64,000 nucleotides of DNA. Source: an uncultured Clostridium sp. GTDB taxonomy: Bacteria > Bacillota > Clostridia > Clostridiales > Clostridiaceae. How positions within the stretch are numbered: the first letter of the stretch is position 1; each line of letters begins with the position of its first letter. The notes beneath the pieces were generated by a model. It saw only the letters and a list, made by a program, of their open reading frames with translations, did not search any database and was not told the DNA's origin. This document shows positions 51,669 through 60,276 of the stretch, piece by piece. The stretch lies in NCBI GenBank assembly GCA_903789665.1, contig CAIFEX010000004.1, positions 62,001-126,000 of the forward strand, in the 5' to 3' direction. The position numbers and the translations under genes are program-made.

Positions 51669-53645
51669 TTATTTACCAGATCCGGCAGGCATATCTATAA
51701 CATTTGAAAGAGGTTTCATACCTTCAATACTGTCCCAGACAAAGGTCTTTATTTTATATATACCTTCTTCCGGTATTTTGAGCATATTGCTCAAAGTAGA
51801 TGACCTGCCCGCTTCAACTTTCTGTTCTCCGGATACATAAGTTATGAATTTGCCGGTTTCATCATAAAGTGCAGTTATAAGCGAAACGTTCTGAGAAGAA
51901 TCTGACACATTCTTTGCCTTTACAGATACTTTCTTATAAGATGCATCAGGATCACTTATTTCAACAGTTTGTCCCACTTTTCTTTCTGCCGCAGCCAGTT
52001 TATCTTTCGTACTCTGGGCAATAGATGCCTGTTTTGCACTGCCAAGTGCATCATAGAGAACCTTTGCCGCATTGATTTTTTCTTCATCTTTAGAAGTTAT
52101 GGCATCGGGAAGTGCCTCTATGGCGTTATTTACAGGTACGGTAGAATTTTCAACATCCCTGCAGTCAAATATGGAATTCCTTCCTTCATAGGCCCTTACA
52201 AGAGAATCCAAGCCACGACACATCTGTGTGGGCTCATAGGTGGCACTGTCATAGGTTGACCATTTGTTTAGAGCTGCATCTATCATAGTTTTACCGCATT
52301 TAATATATTTTTTATCAAAAATATTTACATTATTGCTGAATTTCCCATCTTCTGTTTTATTCTTCCCATTTCCTTCTGCGGCCATTCCAATAGTCATATA
52401 TACCTGGGCATTTGTCCATGAATTGTTATAATCATTGCCCATACCACCCCAGAAGGATCCAAGATAAGTTTGAGAATTTGAAAAATGATCAAGCCAATAT
52501 TCTACAGCTTGTTTTACATCATAATATTTATCTTCCTCTTTTGCATTTGAATCATAATATGCTGCAAGTGGCTGCATCTGCATAGTTCCCATATCAGGAA
52601 CAGCATTTGATAAAATAGTAGAACCGTCCGCTGCTGTATTACCACGTGCGAGATCAGCTAAAGAATGTATCTTATCTTCTATATCATTTTCATCAACATG
52701 TTTTTCATCCTTGGGTACACTGTTTATATAATCCTGTGAAGTCAATGCCAATATAGCATATTGTCTTGCAAATGTCTGACTAGATGCATTTAAGTAATCT
52801 TTGTTCGAAATAATATCAATCAAATTAGAACCATCATAAGTTATATCCCTTGGATCATAGCCCACAGCTGTAACTGCTAAAGCTAACTTTTCCCATTCCG
52901 TCATCTTTACATCCTGAGCTTTTATACCTTCAGCTTTCATCCTCCTTAGTTCATCTTTTACAGCTATAATCCAATCATCACAATATTTTTCACTTACACC
53001 TTTATAACCAGAACGTGCAGAAGAAAACATTTCCCATGTATTATTTTTCAATTCAATACTGCCTTCACCTCCATCAAAACTTGCTTTACTACCGCTCCAA
53101 TTAAAGGAAGGTACAGATCCAACCCCAATCTTTAATTTACCATAAAGCATGTTTTCTGCTTCTTTTGCCTCTTCAATTTGTCCTTCTTCATCTATTGCAG
53201 GTGTTGAATTATCAATCAAATTTCCTACAGCCGATACATTCTTTAACACAAATTTATACCTGCCATTTTCAACAGATTCGGGAGTGATTTTTACTTTACT
53301 TGGATCAATATTCAAGGGATTCACAGGAACAACCCCAATAGTAGGTGCATTAAAAACTACATCTTTACTGCCGCTATATGTGGCTTTAACATTATATTGT
53401 TTTAGTAAATTTTTATATTCACTAGATTCAGGAACAACTTCTATATCTTCTAACTTCAAGCTTGTCTTGAGGTTGTCTTCTACACTCTTATTTGTATCAT
53501 AGACTTTGTCTTCTGCCGGTATTTTTACATCTACATCAATTTCAGTCGGTGTTGCAGTATCTGCCAGAGCCACACAAGGCGCAAATATTCCAAATGAAAA
53601 CAGAAGCACTACTGCAAGGACTACCTTTTTCCACAACTTTTCCAT
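51669..53645 (-). CDS. Large secreted alpha/alpha-barrel surface protein
   Basis: A 658-residue protein with a signal peptide (1-28, ALADT). An N-terminal beta-rich region (~30-200) leads to a helical repeat region (~215-500) that resembles the barrel of the other surface proteins: KLALAVTAVGYDPRDITYDG, FARQYAILALTSQDY, MQPLAAYYDSN, WGGMGNDYNNSWTNAQVYMT. Here the barrel carries longer insertions. A C-terminal Ig-like module (~560-650) with SLITALYDETGKFI and IKTFVWDSIEGMKPLSNVI also occurs in the LRR protein. A cobalamin-binding role is inferred from fold and operon. No cell-wall repeat is visible. Confidence 0.7.
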   Translation of the reverse strand: MEKLWKKVVLAVVLLFSFGIFAPCVALADTATPTEIDVDVKIPAEDKVYDTNKSVEDNLKTSLKLEDIEVVPESSEYKNLLKQYNVKATYSGSKDVVFNAPTIGVVPVNPLNIDPSKVKITPESVENGRYKFVLKNVSAVGNLIDNSTPAIDEEGQIEEAKEAENMLYGKLKIGVGSVPSFNWSGSKASFDGGEGSIELKNNTWEMFSSARSGYKGVSEKYCDDWIIAVKDELRRMKAEGIKAQDVKMTEWEKLALAVTAVGYDPRDITYDGSNLIDIISNKDYLNASSQTFARQYAILALTSQDYINSVPKDEKHVDENDIEDKIHSLADLARGNTAADGSTILSNAVPDMGTMQMQPLAAYYDSNAKEEDKYYDVKQAVEYWLDHFSNSQTYLGSFWGGMGNDYNNSWTNAQVYMTIGMAAEGNGKNKTEDGKFSNNVNIFDKKYIKCGKTMIDAALNKWSTYDSATYEPTQMCRGLDSLVRAYEGRNSIFDCRDVENSTVPVNNAIEALPDAITSKDEEKINAAKVLYDALGSAKQASIAQSTKDKLAAAERKVGQTVEISDPDASYKKVSVKAKNVSDSSQNVSLITALYDETGKFITYVSGEQKVEAGRSSTLSNMLKIPEEGIYKIKTFVWDSIEGMKPLSNVIDMPAGSGK

Positions 53646-53794
53646 TTCCTCTCCCCCTTATTATTAAGTTCAATTTACAATCTACAATCAACAATTAAAA
53701 ATGTGAAACAACGCTCTTAATGAATTCCCACCATATTCTATCGTTACTTCAACATTTTTAACTGATCATTATAATAGATTAACCGCTATACACT

Positions 53795-56700
53795 TTAAAA
53801 TATTATCTCACAATTTGGAAGTGATTTTTTTAAATCCTGCTGTTTACTTTCGTTTATTGTTATTCCATACAACTTAAGACTTGTTAAATTCGTTAAGCCT
53901 TTTAATGAATTTAAATCAGTTATTCCAGAATTTCTTGATAAATCAAGAGACTGTAAATTAGTCAATCCACCCAATGGAGTTATATCGCTTATCTGATTGT
54001 ATCCCAAATCGAGGTTTGTTAAATTGGTTAAATCTTTCAATATACTTACACCAGTTATTTGATTATGACTTAAATCAAGTGATTTCAAGCCAATTAATTT
54101 TTCTAGTGGAGTAATATTACTTATCTCATTACTATATAAGAAAAGGCTCTGTAATTTAGTCAGGTTGCTCAGTGCACTTATGTTCTTTAATTTTTTACCA
54201 TTTCCTTGTCTTAAATCGAGTAACTGTAGATTAGTTAAATTCTCCAGTACATCTATATTGTCCAGTTGAGTATTACTTAAACTAAGAGACTGTAGGCCCG
54301 TCAATCCACTTAATGGAGTTATATCACTTATTGGATTATCATTTAATTCAAGAGACTTCAAACTTTCCAATTCACTTAAACCACTTATATCAACTAACTT
54401 GTTACCATTTAAATTAAGATCCGTTAAACTTGTTAAACCCTTTAGTTCATCTGCCTCATCTATTTTTTCTATTTCATTACCACATAAATTGAGAGTCGTA
54501 AGAGCACTTAACCCCTCCAATCCACTTATATCAGTTATTTGATTTCCCATTAAATCAAGTAATTTCAAGGCAGATAAATAATCTTTGAGTGGAGTTATAT
54601 TACTCACTTTATTATTCTGCAAGTTAAGAGACTGTAAATTCTTCAAACCACTTAATGAACTTATATCAGATATTTGATTATAGCTTAAATCCAAGGTTGT
54701 TAAATCTTTCAGATTACTCAGTGCACTTATATCACTTATTTTGTCATCAGTTCCCCATTGAAAATTTTTATTTAAAAGTAAAGTTTGCAAATTAGTTAAT
54801 CCTTCTAGTCCTTCTAAATCATCATTTATGGGATTATTACTTAAATCAAGATACCTTAAATCTTTCAGCTGACTTAATACACTTGTACTCTTCAATTTAG
54901 TAGCTCCCAATTTAAGTATCTGCAACTTAGTTAAATCTTCCAGCTCACTTAAATCACTATTAATATTCCATCCATTTCCGCTTAAATCAAGTTCTTTAAG
55001 GTTTTTCAAATCTTTTAATCCACTTGTATTGATAAATTGTCCGCTATCAAGACTAAGCGTTTGTAAATTAAGACATTGTAAATTTTTCAAACCACTTAAA
55101 AGGCTTAAATCATTTATTGTAGTTCCACTTAGATTAAGAGATTCCAATTGTGGCAATTCATTCAATAAACTTATACTCTTCGTATTTAAATTTCTATTGT
55201 CGGCTAAATTAAGAGTTTTAAGTGAAGTCAAATTTTCAATTCCCCCAAGATCCACTATGTTTTTTCCCCTGACATCCAATTCAGTTATTTTATCTACATC
55301 ACTTTTATGTAAGGTTCCAGTAGGTTTCTTTATATCATCTCTTACAGCTTTTTCTAAATCTGAATCGGTAAAAGTTACTTCGCTGTCATCATCACTACTT
55401 CCACCATCTATAACAGATATAGTTTTAACATCGGAAAGAGGTTTCATATCCTCCAGGCCATCCCATACAAAAGCCCTCAATTCATAATTTCCCGTATCCG
55501 GAATACCTATAGTTCCAATCAGAGAAATCTGTCCTCCCTGTTCAACATCTTCCTTGTTGCTTGTACACTTTATAAAGTTATTATTATCTTTATCAAACAG
55601 CCCCAGCATGAGTGAAACTGGCTGTTCTTCACCAGAATTATTCACAGCCTTTACAATTACTTTAGCATCATCACCCAATTTAAAAGAAGTTTTACCTTCA
55701 GGCAGCTCAGTACTTATCTCTATGGGACTGGCACTACTATCGGTGACTATTACAGTACAAGTGGCAGTTTCCTTTCCATCTCCTGCAGCCGCAGTTATTA
55801 TCGCCGTACCTTTGGACACTGCAGCTACATTCCCATCCTGGTCAACTGTGGCTACTTCGGGTTTATTACTTGTCCATGCCACTTCCTTGTCAGTGGCAGT
55901 TTCGGGAGTAACAGTTGCCGTGAGCTTATCGGTACTTCCTTTTTCCAAAGTTGTATTTGTTTTATTAAGATTTATCCCGGTTACAGGTACGTCTTCATCG
56001 GTAACTGTAACAGTACAAAATCCACTGTAGGTATCGTCGGAAGTCTTGGCATATATAAATGCAGTACCAGGACTCACCGCTGTAACCTTCCCATTTTCAT
56101 CAACTGCAGCCACTTCATTATTACTACTTCCCCAATTAACAGTCTTACCATCTGGAATCTGCAAAATAATTGCTTCCTCTCCTCCAGTCTTTAAAGTCAG
56201 TTTATCCTGAAGCTTGGCATCCTCGCCATATAGAAATACTACTCCTGAGGTATCCCCCCACTCTGACTCATCTTCAGGCTTAAAGTTTGTCCCCCGAGTA
56301 TCCACTACAAGATTTATATCTCCACTAAAACAATTTACTCCAAAGCTTGCTACAGAACTAGGAGTTTTTATATACTTCAATGAGGTACAGTCTTTAAATA
56401 CATCATCCCCAACATTCAACAATCCATCATCCAAATTAACTTCTTTAATGCCTGTACAACCATTAAATGCATAACTTTTTATACCAGTAACTCCTTTCGG
56501 AATAGTTATGGAAGTCAAACCAGTACAATTTTCAAAAATTCCAGTAGGGATAATACCTATGTTATCTGGTAAAGAAATTGACTCCAGCGTGGCACATCCC
56601 AGAAAAGCAGAACGTGATGTAGAAAAATAATTATAATAAATCCCAGTGCAACCGCTGAAGTCTAATTTCTTAGGTACTGTCCAGTCAAAATATTTTTTAT

Positions 56701-57091
56701 TAAATCCTTTACTAGTAATAGCTGTATTATTTGATAAATTTATACCGGACACTCCAGTTAAATATTTCATAATTGGCATATCCTCATCTTTAATATCAAG
56801 ATCTGACAGGTCAATATCTCCTGTAATAGATGCAAGGTCAGATGTAGTTAAATCTCCCGTATAGCCGCTGCCTTTATTGGCCGCTTCTGCCAATTTGGTT
56901 TTTAACTTTGCATTATTTATGGCGACAGCTTCTTCTCCACTATCTTCAGTATTCTGCTCACTCACCGCAGGTGTATTGGAATTAAGGCTTTCTGCATAGA
57001 CAGTATTAAGCCTTCCTGTGTCTGCTGCGACAAATGATACGGAACATACTGCAGATATACACAGCAGCATCTCGATTTTCTTCCTCAGCAT
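53795..57091 (-). CDS. Giant leucine-rich-repeat surface protein with Big_2 domains
   Basis: A 1098-residue secreted protein with a signal peptide (1-32). It contains BspA-like LRR_5 repeats (~95-290, SLPDNIGIIPTGIFENCTGL), two Big_2 Ig-like domains (~300-455), an Ig-like module shared with the 658-residue protein (~465-565, RAFVWDGLEDMKPLSDV) and over twenty internalin-type 21-22-residue LRRs (~590-1095, for example LTSLKTLNLADNRNL, ISDISSLSGLKNLQSLNLQN). The C-terminus ends in the repeats with no LPXTG or CWB2 anchor. LRR proteins bind other proteins, so it could be a scaffold or adhesin. It is the first gene after B12 riboswitch 1, which is unusual. Confidence 0.88.
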   Translation of the reverse strand: MLRKKIEMLLCISAVCSVSFVAADTGRLNTVYAESLNSNTPAVSEQNTEDSGEEAVAINNAKLKTKLAEAANKGSGYTGDLTTSDLASITGDIDLSDLDIKDEDMPIMKYLTGVSGINLSNNTAITSKGFNKKYFDWTVPKKLDFSGCTGIYYNYFSTSRSAFLGCATLESISLPDNIGIIPTGIFENCTGLTSITIPKGVTGIKSYAFNGCTGIKEVNLDDGLLNVGDDVFKDCTSLKYIKTPSSVASFGVNCFSGDINLVVDTRGTNFKPEDESEWGDTSGVVFLYGEDAKLQDKLTLKTGGEEAIILQIPDGKTVNWGSSNNEVAAVDENGKVTAVSPGTAFIYAKTSDDTYSGFCTVTVTDEDVPVTGINLNKTNTTLEKGSTDKLTATVTPETATDKEVAWTSNKPEVATVDQDGNVAAVSKGTAIITAAAGDGKETATCTVIVTDSSASPIEISTELPEGKTSFKLGDDAKVIVKAVNNSGEEQPVSLMLGLFDKDNNNFIKCTSNKEDVEQGGQISLIGTIGIPDTGNYELRAFVWDGLEDMKPLSDVKTISVIDGGSSDDDSEVTFTDSDLEKAVRDDIKKPTGTLHKSDVDKITELDVRGKNIVDLGGIENLTSLKTLNLADNRNLNTKSISLLNELPQLESLNLSGTTINDLSLLSGLKNLQCLNLQTLSLDSGQFINTSGLKDLKNLKELDLSGNGWNINSDLSELEDLTKLQILKLGATKLKSTSVLSQLKDLRYLDLSNNPINDDLEGLEGLTNLQTLLLNKNFQWGTDDKISDISALSNLKDLTTLDLSYNQISDISSLSGLKNLQSLNLQNNKVSNITPLKDYLSALKLLDLMGNQITDISGLEGLSALTTLNLCGNEIEKIDEADELKGLTSLTDLNLNGNKLVDISGLSELESLKSLELNDNPISDITPLSGLTGLQSLSLSNTQLDNIDVLENLTNLQLLDLRQGNGKKLKNISALSNLTKLQSLFLYSNEISNITPLEKLIGLKSLDLSHNQITGVSILKDLTNLTNLDLGYNQISDITPLGGLTNLQSLDLSRNSGITDLNSLKGLTNLTSLKLYGITINESKQQDLKKSLPNCEIIF

Positions 57092-57202
57092 TTCAATCTC
57101 CCCTCCTTAAAATTCAATTTACAACATAAAATCCACAATTAAGATTACCTGTAACAGCAAAAATACCTCACGCTGTGGGGGTATTTTATAATTATAAAAA
57201 TA

Positions 57203-57235
57203 AAAAATGGGGAGCTCAGAGAGTTCTCCATTTTT
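57203..57235 (-). terminator. Terminator controlled by B12 riboswitch 1
   Basis: AAAAATGGGGAGCTC pairs, with two mismatches, with GAGTTCTCCATTTTT around a short loop; the minus strand continues TTTATTTTTATAA. It lies between the aptamer and the LRR-protein gene. Confidence 0.75.
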
Positions 57236-57315
57236 ACTTAAATGTAACTGTTTACCCAAAAAATATAAAGGCAAACAGTCTAGCAATCTATGTAATGTCT
57301 TCCCCTCCGAAAGAA

Positions 57316-57468
57316 TTGACAAAATACCAGGCAGGCCTTCTGGCTTGGATTCATTTTACTCCCCCGTCTTCCCGGATATATAATCCAGTGACATGTTGGG
57401 GTTTCATCTTCCATACAGCAACGGTGGGCTGCAGTGGCTACGATTCCACTTTTCCTTTTAACTGTCAA
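57316..57468 (-). promoter_or_regulatory. Cobalamin riboswitch 1
   Basis: On the minus strand: P1 TTGACA/TGTCAA ends, AAAGTGGAATCGTAGCCACT, GCAGCCCACCGTTGCTGTA (GCxGCCC-CGCxxCTGTA core) and the B12 box AAGCCAGAAGGCCTGCCTGG (57346-57327). Cobalamin riboswitches fold on adenosyl- or methyl-/aquo-cobalamin and normally switch genes off when B12 is ample. The downstream genes are the LRR protein and then probably the whole surface/ECF operon. Confidence 0.95.
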
Positions 57469-57687
57469 ATATAGCAGCACCTGATATAATATATTAAATT
57501 TTCATAAATTATTTAATTCTCTAATTTTTAGTATAAAATATAAATTTACCAAAGTCAACATTATTTTCATTTTATTTTAACAATTTATTCTTGATCTTAC
57601 ATAAAACTTATATGACATTGGCTGTATGCTTACTGCATATAGTTAACTATAAAATCACAAATTAATATACAAAATAATATCTCATAA

Positions 57688-57721
57688 AAAATAGATTGAC
57701 CCACGAGGATCAATCTATTTT
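57688..57721 (-). terminator. Terminator after the 290-residue DUF4430 gene
   Basis: AAAATAGATTGACCC pairs with GGATCAATCTATTTT (one G-U wobble) around a 4-base loop, with U-rich flanks. It ends the upstream unit, so the LRR operon depends on its own promoter and riboswitch 1. Confidence 0.85.
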
Positions 57722-57742
57722 ATAGCCAGTTATTTGTTTTAA

Positions 57743-58615
57743 CTACAGACCAGAAACCGCCATATTAGCTCCAGTTGATGCAGGTGATAACCCCTTAATT
57801 GCTTCATCAACCTGATCTTGTGTAGCCTGCAGTGTCTGTAATGTTGTTAATGCTGCTTTATAGTTTTCATCATTTTTGTTTTCATAATTAGCCATATCTC
57901 TTATAAGATCTGATTTACTTACTCTTTCAAAGAGTGGTGCAACATATACTGAAGTATCCCAGTTGTAGTAACCATCATCAGTAACTTCAGTTGGTAAATA
58001 TGCTGAATTTGCTATTCCAAGATCTGCACCCATTGCTGCCGAGAACTCCCAACGTATTACAGCATTATCTGGAACATTGGATAAAGCAGTTGCTGCAGTA
58101 TAATAAGTTCCATTACTACCATAAGTTTGCGAATCATTTACTGTAAATGTCCAACCAGATACTCCGTCACATTCTTTTTCTCTAAGCCAGCCTGTATCAG
58201 TTATAATTGGCTGATGTAATATATCATTTTTAAAAATAACACCCTTTGTTACAGTATCAAGCTTATCATAAAATTTAGATGGATAATTAGCTTGAAAATC
58301 AGCCTGATTATCTGAATTATCCTGGAATGCTTTTATATACGCATATTGACCCGTAGTTGCATCTATACCAATATTGGGATCAGCCTGTTTCGTTGCATCT
58401 AGTATAGTTTTAGAATCATCCAGTGTAACCTTTACCGGTTTTATAAGTGGGGATTCTCCCAAAACATTCTTCTCCACGTCCACGTAAACTGTTTTCTCAG
58501 AAGCTGCCGCCGCCTGCGCATTGTTTGTAAAAGAAGGTGCTACAACTACCCCAAGTGCCATTACCAGTACGCTTAGAACAAATGCAAATGCTTTATTTTT
58601 CAAAATTTTAAACAT
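57743..58615 (-). CDS. Secreted DUF4430 (transcobalamin C-terminal-like) protein under tandem B12 riboswitches
   Basis: A 290-residue exported protein with a signal peptide (~1-38, NNAQAAAA). The mature part begins with a beta strand (KTVYVDVEKNVLGESPLIKP), then a DUF4430-like domain (~55-205): SKTILDATKQADPNIGI, GVSGWTFTVNDSQ and VPDNAVIRWEFS. A C-terminal helical tail (~225-290, KAALTTLQTLQATQDQVDEA) has FIVAR-like helices. No wall anchor is seen. TTG and ATG codons are adjacent at the start; GGAG is 7 and 10 bases away respectively, and I use the ATG. It is a single-gene unit with two cobalamin riboswitches in its 740-base leader. Confidence 0.8.
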   Translation of the reverse strand: MFKILKNKAFAFVLSVLVMALGVVVAPSFTNNAQAAAASEKTVYVDVEKNVLGESPLIKPVKVTLDDSKTILDATKQADPNIGIDATTGQYAYIKAFQDNSDNQADFQANYPSKFYDKLDTVTKGVIFKNDILHQPIITDTGWLREKECDGVSGWTFTVNDSQTYGSNGTYYTAATALSNVPDNAVIRWEFSAAMGADLGIANSAYLPTEVTDDGYYNWDTSVYVAPLFERVSKSDLIRDMANYENKNDENYKAALTTLQTLQATQDQVDEAIKGLSPASTGANMAVSGL

Positions 58616-58722
58616 CAACTAAGATCTCCTTTCAATTATTTTTCTACCCCTAAACTCCATGTTAAATAGAAAGTGACCTGTTATCATATACCTTATATAA
58701 CATCACCCCCTTAAAATATAAA

Positions 58723-58766
58723 AATCACAGTCCTCTTTTCCTGAAAGTGATTTTGAGGCTGTGATT
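58723..58766 (-). terminator. Terminator of B12 riboswitch 3
   Basis: AATCACAGTCCTC pairs with GAGGCTGTGATT (one mismatch) around a ~19-base loop; the minus strand continues TTTTATATTTT. It lies between riboswitch 3 and the DUF4430 gene. Confidence 0.8.
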
Positions 58767-58880
58767 CAAATATAAACTATTAAAAAGGCATGTCCATTTA
58801 TGCAAAATTATAAATCCTAAGCTTGTCCCCTTATTGCCTTTAGCTCATAATCACTTTTTCATGGAAAGTTATTTATGAAA

Positions 58881-59055
58881 TATCCAGGTTAAGATTTCTG
58901 ACTTATGGCTTTTTCAAGTATGTCTCCGGTTTATTCAAATTTATCTGAAAATTTTGGAGGTATTACTTTGAAATTTCCCATTTACAGCGGCCCGACCGCC
59001 CAGGTTTCTCACCTGGTTTCCCTTTTATAACCCGCTTTGGCAGGTTACCTGAATA
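58881..59055 (-). promoter_or_regulatory. Cobalamin riboswitch 3 (proximal, atypical)
   Basis: On the minus strand: P1 TATTCAGGT/ACCTGGATA, core AAAAGGGAAACCAGGTGAGA, AACCTGGGCGGTCGGGCCGC, CTGTAAATGGG, and a B12-box-like AAGTCAGAAATCTTAACCTGG (58904-58884). The box deviates from the AAGCCAGGAGACCTGCC consensus, so ligand preference may differ from the other two. Its own terminator follows at 58723-58766. Confidence 0.8.
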
Positions 59056-59075
59056 AAAAAACACATCTGTTAAAA

Positions 59076-59100
59076 ATAAAAGACCCTCTTTCGAAGGTCC
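59076..59100 (-). terminator. Terminator of B12 riboswitch 2
   Basis: GGACCTTCG...GGGTCT hairpin followed by TTTATTTTT on the minus strand. It lies between riboswitch 2 and riboswitch 3, so each aptamer has its own terminator. Confidence 0.75.
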
Positions 59101-59187
59101 GCACATATCAAAATCAATATATTTTCCACCTGACATTTAAATGAAAACATATCCGATATACGTCTTTCCTTCCAAAAGAACTGAACA

Positions 59188-59354
59188 TATCACCAAACAG
59201 GTAGGTATACTGGCTTGGAATCATCTTACTCTCCGACCTTCCCAAAGAACTCTGTCTTCAGTGGCACTCCTGGATTTCATCTTCCCTACAGTAGTGGAGG
59301 CTGCAGTGGTTTTTGACCACTTTCCCTATTGATTCTTAAAAAGCCTGTCTGATA
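59188..59354 (-). promoter_or_regulatory. Cobalamin riboswitch 2 (distal)
   Basis: On the minus strand: P1 TATCA...ACAGG with CCTGT...TGATA, core AATAGGGAAAGTGGTCAAAA, CCACTGCAGCCTCCACTACT, GTAGGGAAGATGAAA, and the B12 box AAGCCAGTATACCTACCTG (59216-59198). It is the first of two cobalamin riboswitches before the gene at 57743-58615. Confidence 0.93.
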
Positions 59355-59660
59355 AGTTATTATTTTATCAATTTCATAATATATCAACTTATGTTATTTG
59401 TCAACATATATTCAATATATTTTATAATATATAATTATATTCAAACATTTACATATTAATCCTTATACCTTTATTCTCTAATGATTCTTATTCAAAAACT
59501 GTATTTGCTGATAATTACTTTTTTACATTTTCCATCTTTACCTAATTTTAGATCTGGAATTAAATTAAATACATATACTACATGTAAGAAATTTTTATTG
59601 GCAGTAAGCCTATTTATTGTATCCAACTGGTAATTTAATTCAAAATCAAATTAAAAAAAC
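59355..59660. other. AT-rich intergenic region upstream of the B12 riboswitches
   Basis: No gene is visible. The region should contain the promoter for the riboswitch-2 transcript, but the sequence is so AT-rich that I cannot pick one reliably. Confidence 0.5.
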
Positions 59661-59694
59661 AAGGGCTAACAGCCGCCAAAGCTTTTAACCCTTT
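59661..59694 (-). terminator. Terminator after the broken PD-(D/E)XK-type gene
   Basis: AAGGGCTAACAGC pairs with GCTTTTAACCCTTT and is followed by GTTTTTTTAA on the minus strand. Confidence 0.8.
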
Positions 59695-59719
59695 ATTTAT
59701 ATATTTCAAATCAAAGCCA

Positions 59720-60098
59720 TTAAAAATATCTCTCTAGATCCTTAATTTTCTCTAAATCAAATATATCCGTTGCAATAGATTCAATCTTCTCCTTTGAAAG
59801 TTTTCTTATCTTTTCTTCATAATTCTCCGGCAGCCCATTAAATTTTTTTCTCAGCTGTTTAATAAGTAGATCTGCTTTCCCCTCTTCTCTGCCTTCTTCT
59901 TTTCCCTTTTGTGTATAGTATATTTTCCTTATTTCATCCACAGACATCTTAGATACACCTTCCTGTGATTTCTTGAATTCTTCATATTTATCTTCAAAAC
60001 AATTCTGGAAAAACAAGCTCTACTATTTCAGCTTCAAAAGCCTCCAATATAGTTTTCCATGCTGCATCAAAATCGTGTATCCTTGTCAAAATTTTCAC
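59720..60098 (-). pseudogene. Remnant of a PD-(D/E)XK nuclease/Rpn transposase-like gene
   Basis: Two frames are needed. A 34-codon start beginning at a GTG (60098) with AAAGGTG nearby reads KILTRIHDFDAAWKTILEAF and ends at a stop after VFPELF. The next frame continues EDKYEEFKKSQEGVSKMS to the end (KGKEEGREEGKADLLIKQLRK, DIFDLEKIKDLERYF). This C-terminal pattern is typical of the Rpn/PDDEXK transposase-like family. Most of the nuclease core is missing, so it is a deleted, frameshifted relic. Any TTG-initiated 98-residue product would lack the active site. Confidence 0.7.
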
Positions 60099-60173
60099 AC
60101 CTTTGTCCCTTAGTATTAACCAACTCCTTATTATTTATTTTATCAGAATATCCCGTAATAAGCCATTAAAAAT

Positions 60174-60238
60174 TAAAAAATAAGGGCCATCAGACCTGGC
60201 AGTTTTCAGCTGAAAGCTGTCAGGCCTTCTAACCCTTT
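60174..60238 (-). terminator. Terminator after the XRE regulator
   Basis: A long imperfect hairpin, AAGGGCCATCAGACCTGGCA pairing with its partner ending in AACCCTTT through an AGCTG/CAGCT top, is followed by TATTTTTTAA on the minus strand. Confidence 0.75.
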
Positions 60239-60276
60239 ACGCAAAAATCAAACTGCTGGGAATATTCCTACGGGTA

